The notes under the pieces were generated by a model. That model saw only the letters and a program-made list of their open reading frames with translations. It was not told the origin of the DNA and did no database searches. 62,903 bases of DNA from Desulfosarcina cetonica JCM 12296 (GTDB lineage: Bacteria; Desulfobacterota; Desulfobacteria; Desulfobacterales; Desulfosarcinaceae): assembly GCF_001311845.1 (NCBI RefSeq), contig NZ_BBCC01000017.1, positions 1-62,903 on the forward strand, in the 5' to 3' direction. Shown in pieces: positions 28,475-38,935 of this stretch; position 1 is the stretch's first letter; the number at the start of each line of letters is the position of its first letter. A program made the position numbers and the translations under genes.

Positions 28475-30269
28475 TTAGGCTTCTTTGATAACGATGTTGG
28501 TTTCCTTTTCGGCCCGATCAATCTGGACTTCATTGGTGGTTGCCATTTCCGCTTTGAAGCACAGTGCCCACATCATCACGATCCCCACGATCCACCAGGT
28601 GATTTGCCAGGACCAAAGTGGGGTAAATCCGGAAAAGGAAAACGCATTGTTGCCAAGGATACATGCCGGCCCAATGGCAAAGAAATACCACAACGGCGTG
28701 GCGATCTTCATAACGCTACGCCACTGCTTGCCCGATTCGCTGGGTTCATCAATGTCATCCAGGAAGGTGCGGACTTCGGCCTGCCGTTTCATGGTTTCTT
28801 CATCGTCCTTGATTCCGATGCCACGACAGATGTAGGCCACGACCAAACCGCTGAAAGTCCCCCAGAAGGCACAATGCATGGACAGGGGATTGGGCCAGAT
28901 CGCGTAGGTCAGATAGACGGCGGCCATCCCCACCAAGACCCCCAACACCGCCCCGACACGCGGAAACTTGAAACCCCAGATGACACCGAGAAGCAGGACA
29001 TACATCACGAAACCAAAGGCGGTTGCCAACGCGCCCAAGATGACCAGTGCCGCTGTGCTGGTCATGCCGACCACCAGCGCAAGGATGGTCAGTATCGTGG
29101 CAAAAACGCGGTTCATCCAGATTTGTTCCGCATGGCTGGCCTCTTGCTTGCGGATATACCGCCAGTATACGTCACGCAGCAGAATCGAACCGCCGGTTCC
29201 GATATAAGGCGCTGCCGTCGAGTGAATGGCGGCAATGGCACCCATGAAGACGATGCCCAACATAAACGGGGGGAGAAACTCTTTCATTAAGGTGGGAACG
29301 ACGGTGGCGTTGCTAGATTCTGGAAAGCCGCATTTCCGGCCAGTTGGAGGACCTTGGCGCCCATGCCCTGAAAGGCGGTAAAGAAGAACAGGGCGAAACC
29401 GACGACAAACGTCGACATGAAGCTTGCTGCCACGCCAGGGGTTTGGGCGATTTGATGCCGAAGGTCCACATGGTGAAGGCCGGCGAGCTTTGGATTCCCA
29501 TCAAGGCAAACATGTAGGTCAAGATCATGACACCGGTCCAGGCGACCTCCCCCTTGGCGCCTCCCAAACCGAAATTGATCACCCGGGGGACTTCGAGGAA
29601 TTTTGTGTCAAGGTTATGGACTGCAGCCGAAAATCCTGACCAGCCACCGAATTGCGGCGCCGTGATAACATAGATGCCCAGAATTACAATGCCGCCAACC
29701 AGCAGGATGAACTGGATCACGCCAACCCAGGTGCTGGCCTTCAAGCCGCCCGTACAGACATAGAACCAAACGATGAATGCCATGAAGATGGCACCGAAAG
29801 TTACCGGCACACCGGCAATGATATGAAACAAGGCCGCTGACGCCATCAACTGAACTGCCGAGTAAAAGACGGAGTAAAGCACCGCGGTGAGTACAACCAG
29901 CCAGCGAAGGGCCTCGCTGTTGTAATAATAGGCGTACATGTCACCCGGGGTGATGAAACCGTAGCGCTTGCCCATCAGCCAGGTCCGTTTCGAAAAGAAG
30001 GTCCCGGTGATGGGGATGGTCAATACGTAAAAGGATGCAAATGCGTAGGCCAACCCATCCCGCCAAATAAGACCCGGGTGGCCGATGAAGGTCCACCCGG
30101 AAAAGGATGCCGCCGTTGCCGCCAACAGGAAGGCGAAAAAGGGAATCGACCGTCCGGCAATCGCATAACCGGAGGACGTCTTTTCAGTAAAGTACCCTTT
30201 CAGCCCCCAATAAAAACAATAGATGATGTAAAGCCCCAACATGATATAAACCCACGTGGTTCCGCCCAT
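28475..30269 (-). CDS. Sodium:solute symporter (SSS/SLC5 family; frame interrupted twice)
   Basis: Three frames cover one protein of about 598 residues; single bases are missing near 29453 and 29327. About 13 transmembrane helices are visible. Family signatures include the early GYAIAGRSIPFFAFLLAAT and FSGWTFIGHPG blocks, the TGGLKASTWVGVIQF segment and the C-terminal GAIAAIHSTAAPYIG block. Substrate cannot be read from sequence. The acetyl-CoA synthetase directly upstream points to acetate or another short-chain acid. It is followed by a tiny membrane peptide and regulatory genes on the same strand. Confidence 0.85.
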
Positions 30270-30424
30270 AACGTTTCCTCCTGTGCCATTTTGTCAATAA
30301 GATTGACCGGCCGCCAAAAGACTTCGTTATTCCTGCCGATTCAAATTGGGTTACCACCTCCTTCCCGCGCGCCTGGTTAAGGCCGATCGAACGCCCCCAT
30401 TCGATCCGGCCGGTTTTCCAGTTT

Positions 30425-32456
30425 TTATTTTTGAACCATGGCCTTGATCTCCTCAACAATCTCGGGATTGGCCAAGGTCATGACGTTGCCCACATCGGTC
30501 CGGTTGGAGATGGCGCCCAACACCCGGCGCATGATTTTGCCCGAACGGGTCTTGGGCATATCCTTGACAATCCAGACTTTGCGGGGTTTGGCAATCTTTC
30601 CGATTTCATCGCAAATCGCATCTGAGATGCGTTTGGCCAACGCATCGCTGGTTTCAAATCCGGGTTTGAGAGAAACGTAGAGATCGGGCTCTTTCCCCTT
30701 AATGTCATGGGCCACCGGAACAACGGCGGCTTCAGCCACTTCGGAAACGACCAATGCGGCCGATTCGATCTCCTTGGTGCCCAGCCGATGGCCGGAAACG
30801 TTGATCACGTCGTCAATACGGCCAAGGATACGATAATACCCGTCCTCCGCTTCAACGGCAGCATCGCCGGTAAGATACGGCCAGTCGCGCCAATCCTTGC
30901 TGTTGGGGTCTTTGCAGTAGCGGGAGAAGTATGTATCCACAAACCGATCACGATCCCCCCAGATGGTTTGAAACATCCCCGGCCAAGGATTCTGGATGCA
31001 GATATTACCTGCCCTGCCGGATCCCCGGGGAACCACATTGCCTTCATCATCATAGATGACCGGGTGAATGCCAGGCATGCCAGGACCGGCGCTACCGGGT
31101 TTCATTGGCGTAATTGCCGGCAAGGTGCTGCAAAGGAAACCACCGGTCTCTGTCTGCCACCATGTATCAACGATAATGGCCTCTCCCTTCCCGACTTCCT
31201 TGTGGTACCATTTCCAGACTTCGGGTTCGATGGGTTCGCCAACCGTTGTCATATGTTTGAAATGATAGTTGTATTTGGCAGGTTCATCAGGCCGATTTTC
31301 CGCAAGGCCCGAATCGCGTGGGGGCGGTGTGAAAAATGTTGACATCCAGATCCTGGGCAATTCGCCAGGAACGCCCGGCGTCTGGGTAGGTGGGAACCCC
31401 CTCATACATTACCGTCGATGCGCAGTTGGCTAACGGACCATAGACAATATAGGAATGCCCCGTGATCCAGCCGATATCGGCCATGCACCAGTAAACATCC
31501 TCGGGATGAATGTCTTGAACAAATTTGGAAGTGCCGGTGACATAGGCGAGGTATCCGCCGGTACCATGCTGGCAACCTTTCGGCTTGCCGGTTGTTCCGC
31601 TGGTGTACATGAGGAACAGGGGATCCTCGGAGTTCATCCGTTCGGGTTCGACTCGGGCGCCATAATAATTCTTCAGCAAATCGTTAACAAAATAATCTCT
31701 GCCATCGACCATGGGAGTTTCGGCCGAATACTTGCCCGGATAGCGTTGCCAGACCAGAACCTTGTCGACCTTCTGGCCATCCTTGGCCGCATGCTCGATG
31801 GCGACATCCGCATTTTGCTTGTGATCCAGGAGGCTGCCGCTGCGGTAATAGGCATCCATGGTAATCAGCACGTTGCTCTCCGAGTCGACGATGCGGTCGG
31901 CGCAGGCGGTACCGCTGAAACCACCAAATACCTGGGAATGGATGACACCCAGGCGGGCACAGGCCAACATGGTGATGGGAAGCTCCGGAACCATGGGCAT
32001 ATGCAAGGTTACGCGATCACCGCGTTTGAGACCGGCGAAATCTCTAAGAAGGGCGGCAAATTCATTCACGCGCACGTAGAGTTCCTGATAGGTGATGTGC
32101 TCATACCCGGCATCAATCGGTTCGGGCACGAAGTGGATGGCGGTTTTATTTTTATTGTTTTTCAGATGGCGGTCGATGCAGTTGTAGCTGGCATTGATTT
32201 TGCCGCCTTTGAACCATTTGTAACAGGGGGCATCGCTGGTATCCAGAATCGTCTCCCAATATTCATACCAGTCCAACAGGTCGGCATATTCCTTGAAGCA
32301 GTTTGGAAAATTCTCAAGGCTGAAGCGCTCGTAAATACCTTTATCGGTCATGTTGGCCTGGGCGACAAATTCCGTGGACGGATAGTAATAGCCTTCTTCC
32401 TGCCAGTGAACGGCAATCTGGGCCTCCGAGGTTTCGACGACTTCTCTTTCTGCCAT
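30425..32456 (-). CDS. acs: AMP-forming acetyl-CoA synthetase (frame interrupted twice)
   Basis: Acs activates acetate to acetyl-AMP, then acetyl-CoA. Restoring a G and a C near 31325 and 31290 joins the frames into about 677 residues. Visible are the N-terminal ACS block, the P-loop YTSGTTGKPKG, GWITGHSYIVYGPL, DTWWQTETGG, the hinge GRIDDVINVSGHRLGT and the C-terminal KTRSGKIMRR with the acetylatable Lys. A close relative acting on propionate cannot be excluded. GGAGG precedes the ATG at 32456. It lies upstream of the symporter and downstream of a TetR-type regulator, all on the minus strand. Confidence 0.92.
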
Positions 32457-32671
32457 GGGTTACGTTCCTCCAATTTGATTGGGTTAACAGTTGGGTCGCA
32501 TCGACGCTCCCTTGACCTACCGACGCTTCCTTCAGCCACTTCAAGCTGTCTTTGGGACGAAATAACGTCGCCGATAGACGTGACGGAAAGAAAACGCCCC
32601 CTCCTTTTCCCTCCTTTCCTATTTTTCTTTCACAACCTGATTTGCTAAGAAATTTAACATTGCGTCGCTAT

Positions 32672-33304
32672 CTAGTGACGCATGATTCCCCTGGAAAATA
32701 TTTCGAACGCTGTATCAAAGGTCTCTTTCAGAAAATTTTTTTGATTGTTGAGTGTCTTTTTACTGGTTTCCCAAAGGATGACACCTGAAAAAAGTGACCA
32801 AAGCGTGTCGGCGACCGCTGTGGGATGGTGATCGACGAATACCCGTTGACGGGTGCCATCTTCAAATATCTTGGCCATCATCTGCAAAGCGCCTCGACTC
32901 AGCGTTTCGATCTGATTGAGCAGGTCGGGAGATAGATTTTTGAGCGTTTCGCTGGATTGCATGTGGAACATGTTGATCAAGATGAGCGGATCGAACTCAT
33001 AGACATCATACATGGCGTCTTTTAATGCGCTAAGACGCTGGGCGGCATCCGTAGGGGGGTCAACTTTGACATGTTCCAGACGGATCATCAGGTACTGTAG
33101 AATTCTAAGAGAGAGCGACGCATATAATTCATCTTTATTTTTAAAGTAAAGATAAAGGGTCCCGGGACTGAGTTCCGCTTCTCTGGCGATGTCGTCCATG
33201 GTTGCCTTGCTGAATCCTTTATCCGAAAAGACCCGCTTTGCGGCAACCAGGATCTGTTGTCTGCGTCGTTCGCGTTCTCTTTCTCTTCGTTCCTGAATCC
33301 CCAT
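32672..33304 (-). CDS. TetR/AcrR-family transcriptional regulator
   Basis: This 210-residue protein has an N-terminal helix-turn-helix domain (QQILVAAKRVFSDKGFSKATMDDIAREAELSPGTLYLYFKNKDELY) preceded by a very Arg-rich start. The helical C-terminal domain would bind an effector. It lies 215 bases upstream of acs in the same orientation, so control of acs/symporter expression, and of itself, is plausible. The gap between them (32457-32671) holds no gene. Confidence 0.92.
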   Translation of the reverse strand: MGIQERRERERERRRQQILVAAKRVFSDKGFSKATMDDIAREAELSPGTLYLYFKNKDELYASLSLRILQYLMIRLEHVKVDPPTDAAQRLSALKDAMYDVYEFDPLILINMFHMQSSETLKNLSPDLLNQIETLSRGALQMMAKIFEDGTRQRVFVDHHPTAVADTLWSLFSGVILWETSKKTLNNQKNFLKETFDTAFEIFSRGIMRH

Positions 33305-33337
33305 AATTAATGAATTCCATTTATTTCCTAAAAAAGA

Positions 33338-33364
33338 CTAGACATCATACTTTTTATTTGTCAA
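33338..33364 (-). promoter_or_regulatory. Likely promoter of the TetR-family gene
   Basis: On the minus strand a consensus -35 TTGACA (33364-33359) is followed after 16 bases by TCTAGT (33343-33338) as a weak -10, about 34 bases before the ATG. The AT-rich region 33305-33515 otherwise holds no gene. Confidence 0.5.
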
Positions 33365-33515
33365 GTTAAATCATCTATAAATGATTGATGACGAGCCATT
33401 TATTGTAAAAGTTTTTTTTGTTGTTTGGGACAGATGGTTGGAGGCGAAGTTAACAATATATAATAATTAAATATAATTGTCTTGATGGAGGCAAAAACGG
33501 GCGGGGAAAAAGTCG

Positions 33516-34462
33516 CTATTCGGGAAGGAGACCTGTGGCGGAACGGATTTTTTCGATTTCAGATAGCAGTGCCTTTAGCTGCCTACGGGTTTCAACCGTG
33601 ACTGTCAGGCGAAAGGCTTTACCTTCGAATTCACGGGGTGGCTGGAGTTGAATCCGTGGATCGAGCTTCAATGCTTTCAATGTATCGTTGTATCGATCCT
33701 CTGCCCGGCTGAGCTCCGGGTAGCGGATCGTTCTAAGCAAGCGCCGGAGGCGTTGGACTTTTTGGGGCGCGGAGAGCGCGGGGGCCTGGATGATGGCAAT
33801 GACATCAGACCGTTCGATCGTGCTTTGAAGGGGCACATCGTCCCGTATGGCAATTTCCTGGATCAATTCGAACAGTTCCCGTTGGAGATTCAAATTGGTG
33901 TTGATTTGCCGGAAAAAGTGGTGATCACATCCCGCTCATCGTCTTGCAAGGCATTGATCCGGAGCGCCACGGGCAGGGCAATGCTGCCCTCCAGGATGGA
34001 ATATTGAAGTATTTCCGGCAATCGGCCGACCGACATGAGACGACGCATCGCCGTCTCACTGTCGGACAATCCAAGCATGCGCGCAACATCTTGCCAATCG
34101 TTTGAAGGATCCGAATAGTTTTGGATCAGGGCATAGGCCCTTGACTGCTCGACAATATTCAACGAACGCTGAAAACTGTTATCCCCGATAGCGATTCGAG
34201 CGCATCCCGACAGCGGAAAGTCAGCAGAAAGGATCCTGGCGGGAACATCATCCCAGCCAAGGGCTTTTATCGTTTGAATTCGCCGAAAGCCGCTGACGAT
34301 GACATATCCCTTTTCACCCGCCATCAGAACCGGGGGGCATAGCAACCCCATGGTGCTGATGGATGCTCTCAGACCGGTTTTATCCACACACGTGCTGATT
34401 TTAAAACGCTCATCGGTATCGGCAATCTCCGCCAGCGATACTGACGTGATCCTAAAGTCCAT
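33516..34462 (-). CDS. ParB/Srx-domain protein (frame interrupted)
   Basis: One T missing from a T run at about 33913 splits a protein of about 315 residues ([20 protein letters not shown] restores the join). The N-terminal ParB-like domain shows [14 protein letters not shown] and the IVSGFRR box (residues about 28-65), then a helix-turn-helix-like [22 protein letters not shown]. The C-terminal half is helical and basic. No ParA is adjacent, so it is probably not a chromosome-segregation ParB. Its ATG overlaps the end of purC, which lies upstream in transcription order. Confidence 0.72.
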
Positions 34463-35348
34463 GACGATTGCCGGTTAACAAGGCCAGTGCTTCCACGTAT
34501 TTCGCACGCGTATTGTCAATTACGTCTTGCGGGAGTTTAGGGCCGGGGGGGGATTGATCCCAATCCAGGGAAAGCAGGTAATCTCGCAGGTACTGCTTGT
34601 CGAAGCTCTGCTGGGGGCCGCCTGGCACGTAGGTGGATTTCGGCCAGAAACGGGATGAATCCGGTGTCAGGACTTCATCGATGAGAATAATCTCGCCATC
34701 TAAGATGCCAAACTCAAATTTTGTATCGGCAATCAGGATGCCCTTTTCTTCAGCGATGTTAGCGCCCTTTTTATATATGGATAGAGAAAGATCCTTGACT
34801 TGTTGTGCCAGCGGCGCACCGATGCGACGCGTCATCTCGTCAAAGTCGATATTGATATCGTGTTTTCCCAACGCCTCTTTGGTTGACGGGGTGAAAATTG
34901 GCTCGGATAGTTGATCGGATTCAACCAGGCCTTCCGGCAGTTGGATTCCACACACAGACCCATCCTTGCAATAGGATTTCCAACCCGAACCGGTAATATA
35001 GCCCCGCACCACGCACTCAATGGGCAATGGCTCGGCTTTTTTTACCAGAATACTGCGACCTTCGAGCTCGGCGGCATAGGGTTGGCTTGCTTCCGGGTAA
35101 TCGTTAATATTGGCGGTGATGACATGGTTGTTGACCAATGAAGCCATGATATCAAACCAATAGAGTGAAATCTGGGTCAGCACCTTGCCTTTGCCAGGAA
35201 TGGGATCTGGCATGATCACATCGAAGGCGGACATGCGATCCGTTGCAACCATGAGGAAGGCATCTCCAAGATCATACATATCACGGACCTTGCCCCGTTG
35301 GCATAGCTTCAGCGTTGGAAAGTCGGTTTCGCGAACAACTCGGGTCAT
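34452..35348 (-). CDS. purC: Phosphoribosylaminoimidazole-succinocarboxamide synthase
   Basis: PurC (SAICAR synthetase) joins CAIR and aspartate with ATP in purine synthesis. At 298 residues it is of the longer, single-domain type. Motifs include the N-terminal [11 protein letters not shown], the [25 protein letters not shown] block, and [28 protein letters not shown]. Translation ends inside the start of the ParB-like gene. A purine gene alone here gives no pathway context. Confidence 0.96.
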   Translation of the reverse strand: MTRVVRETDFPTLKLCQRGKVRDMYDLGDAFLMVATDRMSAFDVIMPDPIPGKGKVLTQISLYWFDIMASLVNNHVITANINDYPEASQPYAAELEGRSILVKKAEPLPIECVVRGYITGSGWKSYCKDGSVCGIQLPEGLVESDQLSEPIFTPSTKEALGKHDINIDFDEMTRRIGAPLAQQVKDLSLSIYKKGANIAEEKGILIADTKFEFGILDGEIILIDEVLTPDSSRFWPKSTYVPGGPQQSFDKQYLRDYLLSLDWDQSPPGPKLPQDVIDNTRAKYVEALALLTGNRHGL

Positions 35349-35405
35349 CTTGATATTCCTTCAATTAAAAAATCTTGTACGGGGTCCTTTTTTGGATGAA
35401 TCTGT

Positions 35406-35756
35406 TCAGGTTGATTCTGAAAGATGATTGAACGCTTGAATATAATTGCGCAGGATATCGATGGCAAATGGCTCGATGGTCAAAAATTCGATACCGGACT
35501 GATACTGGCCATTGTCGATTCTACGGGTGAAGATGACTTTACCGCGAATCGGAACCATTTCTTCCTTGAGACCGACGACCACATCGACACAATTCTTTTC
35601 TTGGAAAGGCACGTGGGCCTCAAGCATAATGCCTGTTTCCGAGACGTTGATCGTGCGCCCCATTCCCTGCAGCAATTCTTTGCCGTCAGCGTCGAGATAT
35701 ACATAATTTAGCAAGTAGATGGAGTCTACTCTGGAATGCTTTCTCTTATCAGTCAT
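35406..35756 (-). CDS. PilZ-domain protein
   Basis: This 116-residue protein is essentially one PilZ domain: the RKHSR motif at residues 4-8 and INVSETGIMLE near residues 38-48 match the RxxxR and (D/N)xSxxG signatures for cyclic di-GMP binding. No output domain is present. It is the last gene of a signalling cluster containing a cNMP-binding protein, an MglA-type GTPase and a TPR protein, suggesting c-di-GMP input into that module. Confidence 0.88.
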   Translation of the reverse strand: MTDKRKHSRVDSIYLLNYVYLDADGKELLQGMGRTINVSETGIMLEAHVPFQEKNCVDVVVGLKEEMVPIRGKVIFTRRIDNGQYQSGIEFLTIEPFAIDILRNYIQAFNHLSEST

Positions 35757-35810
35757 TGTTGGTCACCTTTGTCCGGCGGGTAAAGGTTTTCAAAAATGGA
35801 TTGGGTTCCC

Positions 35811-37019
35811 TTAAGTATCCTGGCGCAAGGTCGACTCATCAGCGGGCAGTGTTTTTATTGAACAGGCCCCGCAAACCACATCAGAGGTAACGGATATGCA
35901 AGTCGCCATATTGTCGACAATATTTTTAAACGTCGTCGAGAGATGAAAGTATTCTCGTTGAAGACCTTCGGTTTCAATCTTTACAATTTTGATACTTTCC
36001 GAAGCATAAACGGCAGCACCTTCCGGTTCTTGCCCTAAATGGAGGAAGGGAACCTCGCCAAAGTAATCGCCCTTGTAAAGGTGGCCAAGTACGATTGGAC
36101 CGTTTGGCGTGTTCCTGACAACCACCGCCCTGCCCTGCTTTATCATGAAGAACTGTTTCGAATCGCTTTTTTCCTGACGGATCAGAATCTTCTTACCCTT
36201 CAAAATATCATCCACATTGTTTTTGCCCTTATGGCGCTCCAAAATTTGATCGGTGAGCTGTTTAAGACGCTTGTCCAGGCTACTCAGAAAAATCCTGAAT
36301 TCCAGAGACATTCCTGCATATTCTTGGGCAAGGCGTTGTGAATCAAGAACGCCCAGTTGTACATTTCCGACGGCAACGGCCGTGGCAGTTCGAATATGCC
36401 CCTGCAGCAAAAAGGAAGCCATGCTGCCAATAAACGCGCCATCACCAATTCTGAGGATATGAACCGGCACGGGGCTGGCCTCTTTTACGATATCGACCAC
36501 CCCTTCCAGGATAACCCACATCCAACTGCCGTGTTTTCCCTCCTCCACAATGTGTTCACCGTTGAAGAAATCCTCCTCATCAACCACATACATGTAATCG
36601 ACGAGCGGTCCTTTAATGATGGTGCCCGACCCTCCGGATCGATTGGTTTCGGCAATCGTCTCCGCCGCTGTTACCGGACCGATTTTCTTTGTGACACCAT
36701 CATCGAGCCGTTTCATTCCCTCGAGAATGATTCCCATACGGCTTTTTGTGATTTGCCGGTCAGCAAAAATCGCTTCCCGGGTGAATTCGAATGACCCCTC
36801 GAGCCAACCGAACAGCGAGTAAAGGGCTTCGAGTCCGTCAACGCTGCCGTTTTGGGCGTTAACCGGATTTCCCTCCATAAAGTAAATGAATCCAGGCTCG
36901 GGTGCATACCGGTTAATCAGGCGAAGTACCCCCGTACCGTTCGTAGCCCCTAAAAGCTGAAGGATATCACCCAGGGGCATGAAGCTTAAACTGCCCGATA
37001 GTACAACGCTTTCATTCAT
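35811..37019 (-). CDS. DUF4388 protein with two cyclic-nucleotide-binding-like domains
   Basis: The protein of about 402 residues begins with a DUF4388 domain (SGSLSFMPLGDILQLLGATNGTGVLRL, residues 6-100), a domain common in deltaproteobacterial signalling proteins. Two cNMP-binding-like beta barrels follow: one around residues 150-250 (WMWVILEGVVDIV, GDGAFIGSMA) and one around 275-370 (FFMIKQGRAVVV, GDYFGEVPFL). ATG at 37019 is chosen; a further in-frame start 12 bases upstream is possible. It lies next to the MglA gene. Ligands are not evident from the sequence. Confidence 0.85.
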   Translation of the reverse strand: MNESVVLSGSLSFMPLGDILQLLGATNGTGVLRLINRYAPEPGFIYFMEGNPVNAQNGSVDGLEALYSLFGWLEGSFEFTREAIFADRQITKSRMGIILEGMKRLDDGVTKKIGPVTAAETIAETNRSGGSGTIIKGPLVDYMYVVDEEDFFNGEHIVEEGKHGSWMWVILEGVVDIVKEASPVPVHILRIGDGAFIGSMASFLLQGHIRTATAVAVGNVQLGVLDSQRLAQEYAGMSLEFRIFLSSLDKRLKQLTDQILERHKGKNNVDDILKGKKILIRQEKSDSKQFFMIKQGRAVVVRNTPNGPIVLGHLYKGDYFGEVPFLHLGQEPEGAAVYASESIKIVKIETEGLQREYFHLSTTFKNIVDNMATCISVTSDVVCGACSIKTLPADESTLRQDT

Positions 37020-37034
37020 TATTGAAACCAATCC

Positions 37035-37649
37035 CTACTCGGCCCATTTGAATTCTCGTTGCAAGGATTTAAGCGTTTCCATCAGACAAGCCTTAAGTGT
37101 CACGCCCACACCGGCACCTTTCACAGCACTCGCCGCAAAGGAAGGCACTTTTAACTGACGGTTAAGGTCCTTTTCCATTTGTTCGGTACTCATCAATGGG
37201 ATCCCCTCGTCCGCCAGATCCCTTTTGTTATACTGTAGGATAAGGGGAACCTTGAATATGCTTTTGCCGTACTCTTTAAGGTTTGCCTGAAGATCTTTCA
37301 GTGACAGCATGTTTTTCTCTCGGCGCACCTCAAGCGAGTCGGCGACAAAGACAATGCCATCAACACCACGCAGGACGAGTTTGCGGGTCGAGCTGTACTT
37401 AACCTGGCCAGGAACCGTATAGAGCTGCACCCTGACGTCGCAGCCCTTGATTTTGCCAAGCCCCATCGGCAGAAAATCGAAAAACAGGGTTCGGTCACCT
37501 TCGGTATTGATGGATACCATCTCGCCGGTGATCTGTTTTTTATAAGATTTGAAAATATATTCAAGGTTGGTGGTTTTGCCGCACCGGCCTGGCCCGTAAA
37601 AGACGACTTTGCATTCGATTTCCTTTTTCTTCAGGTTGAATATGGCCAT
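37035..37649 (-). CDS. MglA-type small GTPase
   Basis: This 204-residue protein has P-loop GPGRCGKTTN, the switch segment VRVQLYTVPGQ and the NKRDL guanine motif. MglA-like GTPases set polarity for gliding motility or type IV pili in Myxococcus, together with the GAP MglB; no MglB-like roadblock protein is seen nearby. The DUF4388/cNMP protein, PilZ protein and TPR protein beside it suggest a shared spatial signalling role. Confidence 0.92.
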   Translation of the reverse strand: MAIFNLKKKEIECKVVFYGPGRCGKTTNLEYIFKSYKKQITGEMVSINTEGDRTLFFDFLPMGLGKIKGCDVRVQLYTVPGQVKYSSTRKLVLRGVDGIVFVADSLEVRREKNMLSLKDLQANLKEYGKSIFKVPLILQYNKRDLADEGIPLMSTEQMEKDLNRQLKVPSFAASAVKGAGVGVTLKACLMETLKSLQREFKWAE

Positions 37650-37742
37650 ACACCTATGTCCTTAGCTGATATAAAAATAAGATTCTGGAGGTATGGATAT
37701 CCCCACCGAGCTGATATTTCCAACCCCTCTTCAGCCATCCAC

Positions 37743-38642
37743 CTAAGCCGTTAAGATCTTCAAATCCAGGCAAAAGTCACCCTGCTTGGGTCCGGATTGA
37801 ATTGCTGTTTTGGTGGCGACCACGGCAGTTCCCTTGAACATGGCGATGGGTGAATAGAACTGAACATCCTCGATATCGTCACCTTCGTTCAAATCCTCTA
37901 TCATTCCTCGGTCATTTTTCGCCACAATCAAGCTCAACATGTCGCCAGATTGAAAATTGACATCAAATTCGACCATTTTACCTTTATGCGTGCCATTGGT
38001 AAAAGTTATGCCAATGGAGGTGATATCGAGCATTTCCTCTTCAGGTTCGGGCATGCTGAATTCAATGCCGTCAGCATCGTCTTTCTCTCCAACAGGAACC
38101 GGCAGTGGCGTACCAAACCCTTTTTTATCCAAAATGGGTTGCAGATACACACGGATGGATTCCAATTGAACGGCAGAAAACAGATCCTGCGAAAACCACT
38201 GCTGGTACTGGGCCACGGCATCATCCAGAGACGCCGTGGCCAATTTGCAGCGGATGATGTTTTTTCCGGCTTCGAGTCGGTACGCCTCATTTTTTAAAAG
38301 CGCCTGAAACTCAGCCAACGCCCGCTCGAATTGGCCAAATTTGGCCAAGGCCACGGCCTTTTCCAAATCATTTTCGCCGAACAGATTTTTAATCAGGTCT
38401 TGTCCTTTCTCCGACAATTCCGGCGAAGAAGGCGCTGTTCCCGTTTTAGCAGATTTTTTATCGATGAACTGGATTTTTTCCGCGATGGCCCGGAGTAGGC
38501 TATCCTTGTTTTTCAGCTTATCGATTTTGGTGATCAGGCCTGATGCCGCTTGATATTTTTCCCTGGCTTCATTTAACAACCCCTGGGAACGATAGACTTC
38601 GGCTTCATTCAGCAGGGATTTGATTTTCAAGCTGATATTCAT
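37743..38642 (-). CDS. TPR-like / PilZ-like signalling protein
   Basis: This 299-residue protein starts with helical repeats (KSLLNEAEVYRSQGLLNEAREKYQ and later LAKFGQFERALAEFQALLK, residues about 1-165), then a Pro/acidic linker, then a beta-rich C-terminal domain (about 200-298) resembling PilZ barrels but without a clear RxxxR motif. It opens the cluster with MglA, the DUF4388 protein and the PilZ protein. The function is inferred only as a scaffold. Confidence 0.65.
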   Translation of the reverse strand: MNISLKIKSLLNEAEVYRSQGLLNEAREKYQAASGLITKIDKLKNKDSLLRAIAEKIQFIDKKSAKTGTAPSSPELSEKGQDLIKNLFGENDLEKAVALAKFGQFERALAEFQALLKNEAYRLEAGKNIIRCKLATASLDDAVAQYQQWFSQDLFSAVQLESIRVYLQPILDKKGFGTPLPVPVGEKDDADGIEFSMPEPEEEMLDITSIGITFTNGTHKGKMVEFDVNFQSGDMLSLIVAKNDRGMIEDLNEGDDIEDVQFYSPIAMFKGTAVVATKTAIQSGPKQGDFCLDLKILTA

Positions 38643-38862
38643 TCACAATCCTATTTTTCACAACCCATCTTAATTAATATATTTCCCGGTCGGCATCCGA
38701 TCAAGGACGGGTATCGGTGGTTAACGGGCTAGAACGGCTTCAGGGCTTGACGGATTCGTAAAGAACCCAATATTTTGTCATAGTTGGTGTTTTATCCTGT
38801 TTGCCCTTTTATTGTCAATAATTGAGAACTGATCTCTGCTAAAACTTGGTGTAACAAACATA

Positions 38863-38890
38863 TTGACATTGTCCCGGGGTATGTTATCAA
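38863..38890 (+). promoter_or_regulatory. Likely promoter of mdh
   Basis: A consensus -35 TTGACA (38863-38868) is followed after 16 bases by TATCAA (38885-38890). Transcription would start near 38897, leaving a leader of about 225 bases that contains the inverted-repeat element at 38936-39087. Confidence 0.55.
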
Positions 38891-38935
38891 GAAGTCTTTT
38901 ACTCTTTCAGCCATTTCCAATAATCGTTTTAGGGG

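Noticed and set aside
33516..34462. Chromosome-partition locus or origin
   Set aside because: No ParA, parS, DnaA boxes or skew evidence seen near the ParB-like gene.
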